From an uncultured Fidelibacterota bacterium (GTDB taxonomy: Bacteria; Marinisomatota; Marinisomatia; Marinisomatales; TCS55): a DNA stretch of 10,505 bases. The DNA lies in NCBI GenBank assembly GCA_913046805.1, contig CAJWTA010000035.1:1-10505 (forward strand), given 5' to 3'. Below, in pieces: positions 7,398-10,505 of the stretch; position 1 is the first letter of the stretch; the number at the start of each line of letters is the position of its first letter. The translations under genes and the position numbers were made by a program. Under the pieces are notes generated by a model. That model was given only the letters and a program-made list of their open reading frames with translations, searched no databases and was not told the origin of the DNA.

Positions 7398-8732
7398 CTA
7401 AGATTTTAATTTTTGAATCATAGTTTTGGCTTCTTTTGAAGTTGCTGCTTCAGCATAAATGCGAATTATTGGCTCAGTATTTGACTTTCTTAAGTGAATC
7501 CATTTGTCAGGCCATGAAAATTTGTATCCATCTGTTGAATCTACTATTGAGCCTTTAAAGAGATTATCTGCTTTGTTTATAAGTTCAACCTCATTAGTGT
7601 GATCTAATTGAATTTTATCTTTCACTATGCTGAATTGCGGTAAAGTGCTGTAAATCTCACTGATCGTCATGTCTAAATCTTGTGACATTCTATTTAATAT
7701 CATTGCTACCCCTACAAGAGAATCTCTACCGAGATGAGCTTCTTTTAAAATTACTCCGCCATTTCCCTCCCCTCCGATATTGGAATCAATTTCAATCATT
7801 TTTTGTACAACATTAATCTCACCAACAGCAGTTCGATGGACTTTCGAATTGCTTTTTTCGGCTATTTTTTCAAGCGCGATTGTTGTTGATAAATTGGTTA
7901 CAAAATTCTGTGGATTACCGGTTTCCTTTGCATATCCTTCAGCTGCTAATACCAAAGTATACTCCTCACCTAAGGGTATGCCAAAATTATTAACAATTGC
8001 CAATCTATCTGCGTCAGGATCTACAGCAAATCCAATATCTGCTTTATTGCCAAGAACCTTCTTACGCAAATCCTCTAAATTTTTGGGTAAGGGCTCAGTG
8101 CCTCTGTTAAACTGTCCGCTGCCATCGCAGTGAACTGTGATCACATTACACCCTAAATATTCTAGAAGCATTGGGAGCGCTGTTGATCCTGCTCCATTTA
8201 CGCAATCAATTACTACTTTATATTTCTGAGCTTTTATTCTTTTCAAGTTAATACATGATAGTTCTACAATGTGTATTACGTGCTTAAGGATTGAGTTTTG
8301 ATCGGGGAAATACATTCCCTTTTTACTAGACTTATCTTGAATAAAATTTGTATCAACTTTTTTAAATAAACTTTCGCATTCATCTGGATAAAAAAAAGTT
8401 CCATCTTTGCGTACAAATTTCATTCCATTCCATTCTTCAGGGTTATGACTAGCTGTTACTATTACACCGCCTGCGGCTTCTGATCTTTCGACCATAAACT
8501 GAACGGTTGGAGTGGGAACTATTCCACAATTAACAATATCTCTTCCCAGACTTATGAGTTCATTTGAAAATATCTCTAGGATGTCTTCTCCTGAAGGCCT
8601 TGAATCCCTTCCAAGATAAATCAAACCATTGGGAATTTGGTCGTGAAAGGCATGAGCATATAGTTTAATAACTTTTGGAGTTAATGAGGTTTTGGAAATG
8701 CCTCGTACACCTGAAATACTTCGTATAATCAT
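7398..8732 (-). CDS. glmM: Phosphoglucosamine mutase (alpha-D-phosphohexomutase family)
   Basis: A 444-residue cytoplasmic enzyme, probably converting glucosamine-6-phosphate to glucosamine-1-phosphate on the way to UDP-GlcNAc for peptidoglycan and lipopolysaccharide. All four active-site loops are visible: the phosphoserine loop TASHNP (93-98, Ser95), the Mg2+ loop DPDADR (238-243), the sugar-specificity loop GGEGNGG (320-326) and the phosphate loop RKSNTEP (415-421). The N-terminus SISGVRG and the length agree with GlmM. The GEGNGG and SNTEP forms differ from the GEQSGH and SGTEP forms of E. coli GlmM and resemble those I associate with archaeal and Bacteroidota relatives, so phosphomannomutase or phosphoglucomutase activity cannot be excluded. 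The ATG sits 14 bases past the T-run of an intrinsic terminator and has no Shine-Dalgarno; the sequence just before it is very AT-rich and could hold a promoter giving a nearly leaderless message. Confidence 0.85.
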   Translation of the reverse strand: MIIRSISGVRGISKTSLTPKVIKLYAHAFHDQIPNGLIYLGRDSRPSGEDILEIFSNELISLGRDIVNCGIVPTPTVQFMVERSEAAGGVIVTASHNPEEWNGMKFVRKDGTFFYPDECESLFKKVDTNFIQDKSSKKGMYFPDQNSILKHVIHIVELSCINLKRIKAQKYKVVIDCVNGAGSTALPMLLEYLGCNVITVHCDGSGQFNRGTEPLPKNLEDLRKKVLGNKADIGFAVDPDADRLAIVNNFGIPLGEEYTLVLAAEGYAKETGNPQNFVTNLSTTIALEKIAEKSNSKVHRTAVGEINVVQKMIEIDSNIGGEGNGGVILKEAHLGRDSLVGVAMILNRMSQDLDMTISEIYSTLPQFSIVKDKIQLDHTNEVELINKADNLFKGSIVDSTDGYKFSWPDKWIHLRKSNTEPIIRIYAEAATSKEAKTMIQKLKS

Positions 8733-8746
8733 ATTATATTTTAGCT

Positions 8747-8779
8747 AAAAAAAAGGTCCGAAACTAAGTCGAACCTTTT
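8747..8779 (-). terminator. Intrinsic terminator after rpsU
   Basis: On the minus strand, AAAAGGTTCGA and TCGGACCTTTT form an 11-pair stem with one G-U wobble and a 7-base loop, followed by a run of eight T (counting the end of the stem). It begins 6 bases past the rpsU stop and ends 14 bases before the glmM start. The A-rich left arm means some activity on the plus strand is possible, but no plus-strand gene needs it. It should close the rsmA-rpoD-rpsU unit. Confidence 0.85.
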
Positions 8780-8785
8780 AAAAAA

Positions 8786-8983
8786 TTAATAGGAGCTGTA
8801 CCTGGCCAACCTCAGCCTACGCCTTACAGCTTTCTTTCGAGCAGCCCTCTGTTCGTCGCTCGGTTTTATGTAAAAAGATTTACGTTTAATCTCCCTCAAA
8901 ACTCCAGCGCGCTCCCATTTCTTCTTGAATCTTCTAAGAGCTCTCTCAAGTTGCTCTCCATTTCTAACTGTTACTTCAACCAT
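8786..8983 (-). CDS. rpsU: Small ribosomal subunit protein bS21
   Basis: A 65-residue, strongly basic protein of the 30S platform, close to the 3' end of 16S rRNA, involved in translation initiation. The family pattern is plain: VRNGEQLERALRRFKKKWERAG (6-27), then VLREIKRKSFYIKPS (28-42) and an Arg/Lys-rich helical tail ending YSSY. E. coli bS21 is 71 residues with the same ALRRFKR and REFYEKP core. The ATG follows the sigma-factor stop by 19 bases and carries the strongest ribosome-binding site in the window (AGAGGAG, 9-base spacing). An intrinsic terminator follows directly. In E. coli the operon is rpsU-dnaG-rpoD; here rpsU lies downstream of the sigma gene and no primase gene is present. 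Confidence 0.97.
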   Translation of the reverse strand: MVEVTVRNGEQLERALRRFKKKWERAGVLREIKRKSFYIKPSDEQRAARKKAVRRRLRLARYSSY

Positions 8984-8992
8984 TTTTCAATT

Positions 8993-8999
8993 CTCCTCT
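8993..8999 (-). promoter_or_regulatory. Strong Shine-Dalgarno of rpsU
   Basis: AGAGGAG on the minus strand, 9 bases before the rpsU ATG and just after the sigma-factor stop. It is the best match to the 16S anti-Shine-Dalgarno of any correctly spaced start in the window. The others have AAAGG (sigma factor), GAGG (cyclic-nucleotide protein) or nothing recognisable (glmM, rlmD, channel, valS, DUF4139-like). Confidence 0.8.
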
Positions 9000-9002
9000 T
9001 TA

Positions 9003-9857
9003 TTATCCTAGATACGTTCTAAGGGACTTGCTTCTCGATCTATGCCGTAGCCTGCGAATCGCTTTTTCTTTAATCTGCCTAACTCTTTCTCTGGTTAAGC
9101 TAAACTCTTCGCCAATCTCATTAAGCGTTAATGCGTAATCTCTATCGATACCAAAATACATCTTAATCACCTGTCTCTCACGGTCTTTCAAGGTGTCAAG
9201 TGATTGACGAATTTCATCTTTTAATGATTCCGCCATTAGTGGCTCATCTGGCTCAATTTGTCCATCATCTTCAATTACATCAATTAAAGAGTTTTTGTCT
9301 CCATCTCTGAATGGCGCGTTGAGTGAATGATGTCTTCGGGAAATACGCATTGCATCGGTGACTTCATCTGTTGTCATTTCAAGATTTCTTCCAATCTCTT
9401 CTTCATTTGGAGATCTTTCAACTTCGGCTTCAAGTTTTTCAGCTGTTTTTGTTATTTTTGAAATTGTACCCACCCGATTTAAGGGTAATCTTACTATACG
9501 GGAGTGTTCAGCTAGCGCTTGAAGAATTGACTGTCTAATCCACCAAACCGCATATGAAATAAATTTGAAACCACGCGTTTCATCAAAGCGACCAGCGGCT
9601 TTCATAAGACCCATGTTGCCTTCATTTATCAAATCTGTCAATGGCAAGCCTTGACCTTGATAATCCTTTGCTACCGAAACAACAAACCTCAAATTTGCTT
9701 CCACCAATTCTTTCATTGCAAATCGATCACCTTTTTTTATTGCCTGAGCAAGCTCAACTTCTCGCGAAGGGTGTAAAGGCTCAAATTGGCCAATCTCTTC
9801 TAAATATTGACTTAAACTTCTATTTGATTCATTTATAGGTCTTGCTGCTTTTGCCAT
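9003..9857 (-). CDS. rpoD: Primary RNA polymerase sigma factor (sigma-70, short FCB-type)
   Basis: A 284-residue sigma-70 protein that directs RNA polymerase to housekeeping promoters. Region 1.2 begins at about 13 ([11 protein letters not shown]). Region 2 spans about 46-117, with the core-binding [18 protein letters not shown] (75-92) and the -10-recognition helix [15 protein letters not shown] (101-115). Region 3 follows (about 125-195), with [10 protein letters not shown] at 121-130. Region 4 (about 212-275) ends in the -35-binding helix-turn-helix [28 protein letters not shown]. Region 1.1 and the long non-conserved insert of E. coli RpoD (613 residues) are absent; this short form is what Bacteroidota and relatives use as primary sigma, hence the choice over an alternative sigma. 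An AAAGG lies 9 bases before the ATG. The gap from rsmA is 75 bases and could hold a promoter, but I cannot assign one. Confidence 0.93.
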   Translation of the reverse strand: MAKAARPINESNRSLSQYLEEIGQFEPLHPSREVELAQAIKKGDRFAMKELVEANLRFVVSVAKDYQGQGLPLTDLINEGNMGLMKAAGRFDETRGFKFISYAVWWIRQSILQALAEHSRIVRLPLNRVGTISKITKTAEKLEAEVERSPNEEEIGRNLEMTTDEVTDAMRISRRHHSLNAPFRDGDKNSLIDVIEDDGQIEPDEPLMAESLKDEIRQSLDTLKDRERQVIKMYFGIDRDYALTLNEIGEEFSLTRERVRQIKEKAIRRLRHRSRSKSLRTYLG

Positions 9858-9932
9858 AAATTTTAACCTTTATTTGTTCGAAAAAAGCTCAGAAATATAC
9901 ACTCAAAATAAGTTTTTACCTAATAAACATCC

Positions 9933-10505
9933 TTACTTAAGAGAATTAACAAGAAGTGCGAATTCCTCTGCAGACAATGTTTCCGGTCTCCTCGCAAAAT
10001 CAATTTTATCTTTTGCATCCGCACTAAAAGTATATCCAGATAAAGTATTTCTTATCATTTTTCTTCGCTCCGAGAATGCTTTTTTTACCATCTTATTATA
10101 CTTAATAAAATTATCATCACTGATTATTTGAGGATTTGCTTTCGAAAATTTAACTAAAGCCGAATGGACTTTTGGCTTTGGGGAAAAAACCTCGGGAGGA
10201 ATGTTTAAACTTATTTCCTTTTTCAAATATGCACTAGTTACAACTGTAATTCTTCCATACGCTTTAGTGCCTATATCTGCAACTAAGCGATCAGCAACCT
10301 CTCTTTGCATCATGATATATGCTTCTTCCCAAAAGTCTAAATGCTCGATAAGCCAGAAAATTATTGAGGATGTTATGTTGTAAGGAATATTACCTATTAT
10401 TTTTATTGGATCTTTAATGTTTAAATCACTGAGACTGAGATTTAAAATATCGCTGTTAATAACCGTCAAACCTGAAAGTTTTTTATTTTGATTGAGCTTT
10501 TTTAT
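9933..10505 (-). CDS. rsmA: 16S rRNA dimethyladenosine transferase RsmA/KsgA, C-terminal part (runs off the right edge)
   Basis: The last 190 codons of a gene whose start lies beyond the right edge; the frame stays open to the edge. The SAM-binding N-terminus (about 75 residues) is missing. What remains has INSDILNL (acidic loop residue for the adenine ring of SAM), the catalytic motif IV GNIPYNITS (visible residues 38-46), the QREVADRLVA helix, the PPEVFSPKPKVHSALVKF segment, and a C-terminal helical domain containing FSERRKMIRNTL. These are hallmarks of RsmA, which dimethylates two adjacent adenosines (A1518 and A1519 in E. coli) near the 3' end of 16S rRNA late in 30S assembly. The next genes encode the primary sigma factor and bS21, both also linked to gene-expression start-up. 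A TTG within the visible part could be misread as a start, but homology continues upstream of it. Confidence 0.95.
   Translation of the reverse strand: MKKLNQNKKLSGLTVINSDILNLSLSDLNIKDPIKIIGNIPYNITSSIIFWLIEHLDFWEEAYIMMQREVADRLVADIGTKAYGRITVVTSAYLKKEISLNIPPEVFSPKPKVHSALVKFSKANPQIISDDNFIKYNKMVKKAFSERRKMIRNTLSGYTFSADAKDKIDFARRPETLSAEEFALLVNSLK

Noticed and set aside
7780..8133. Open plus-strand frame opposite glmM
   Set aside because: It is fully antisense to the Mg2+ and sugar loops of a well-conserved enzyme, with no start-site support or family resemblance.
9874..10131. Plus-strand frame spanning the rpoD-rsmA gap
   Set aside because: Most of it is antisense to the conserved C-terminal domain of RsmA, and no ribosome site or family motif supports it.

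Overview
The window is an AT-rich, gene-dense bacterial chromosome segment. Every gene I can support lies on the minus strand, so the reading order is from the right end to the left. The left end cuts recG and the right end cuts rsmA. The genes are core housekeeping genes plus a potassium-channel/cyclic-nucleotide-sensor pair. There are no tRNA or rRNA genes, mobile elements, CRISPR arrays or long repeats. No gene-free stretch exceeds about 75 bases.

The organism looks like a member of the FCB superphylum, perhaps an uncultured marine lineage of the Marinimicrobia (SAR406) or Bacteroidota type. The basis is low GC, a short primary sigma factor without region 1.1, and a phosphohexomutase with the GEGNGG and SNTEP motifs. 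This placement is inference and could be wrong at phylum level.

Layout in transcription order. Block 1 (about 10505 to 8747): rsmA/ksgA (16S rRNA dimethyltransferase, partial), the primary sigma factor, and rpsU (ribosomal protein bS21), closed by a clear intrinsic terminator. It joins small-subunit maturation, transcription initiation and translation initiation. Block 2a (8732 to 5981): a glmM-like phosphoglucosamine mutase for UDP-GlcNAc and cell-wall supply, and a 23S rRNA uracil-5-methyltransferase of the RlmD/RumA type. Block 2b (5905 to 4267): a two-TM potassium channel with a cytoplasmic RCK module, followed 7 bases later by a free-standing cyclic-nucleotide-binding protein. Block 2c (4235 to 1): valS, a secreted DUF4139-like protein of unknown function whose start overlaps the valS stop, and recG 7 bases further on. 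No terminator is evident after glmM, so blocks 2a to 2c could be one long transcript, with possible internal promoters in the 75-base gap before the channel.

The parts most worth a second look are the channel/sensor pair, the strong Shine-Dalgarno of rpsU among mostly weakly marked genes, and the secreted protein coupled to valS. I see no wholly novel system.
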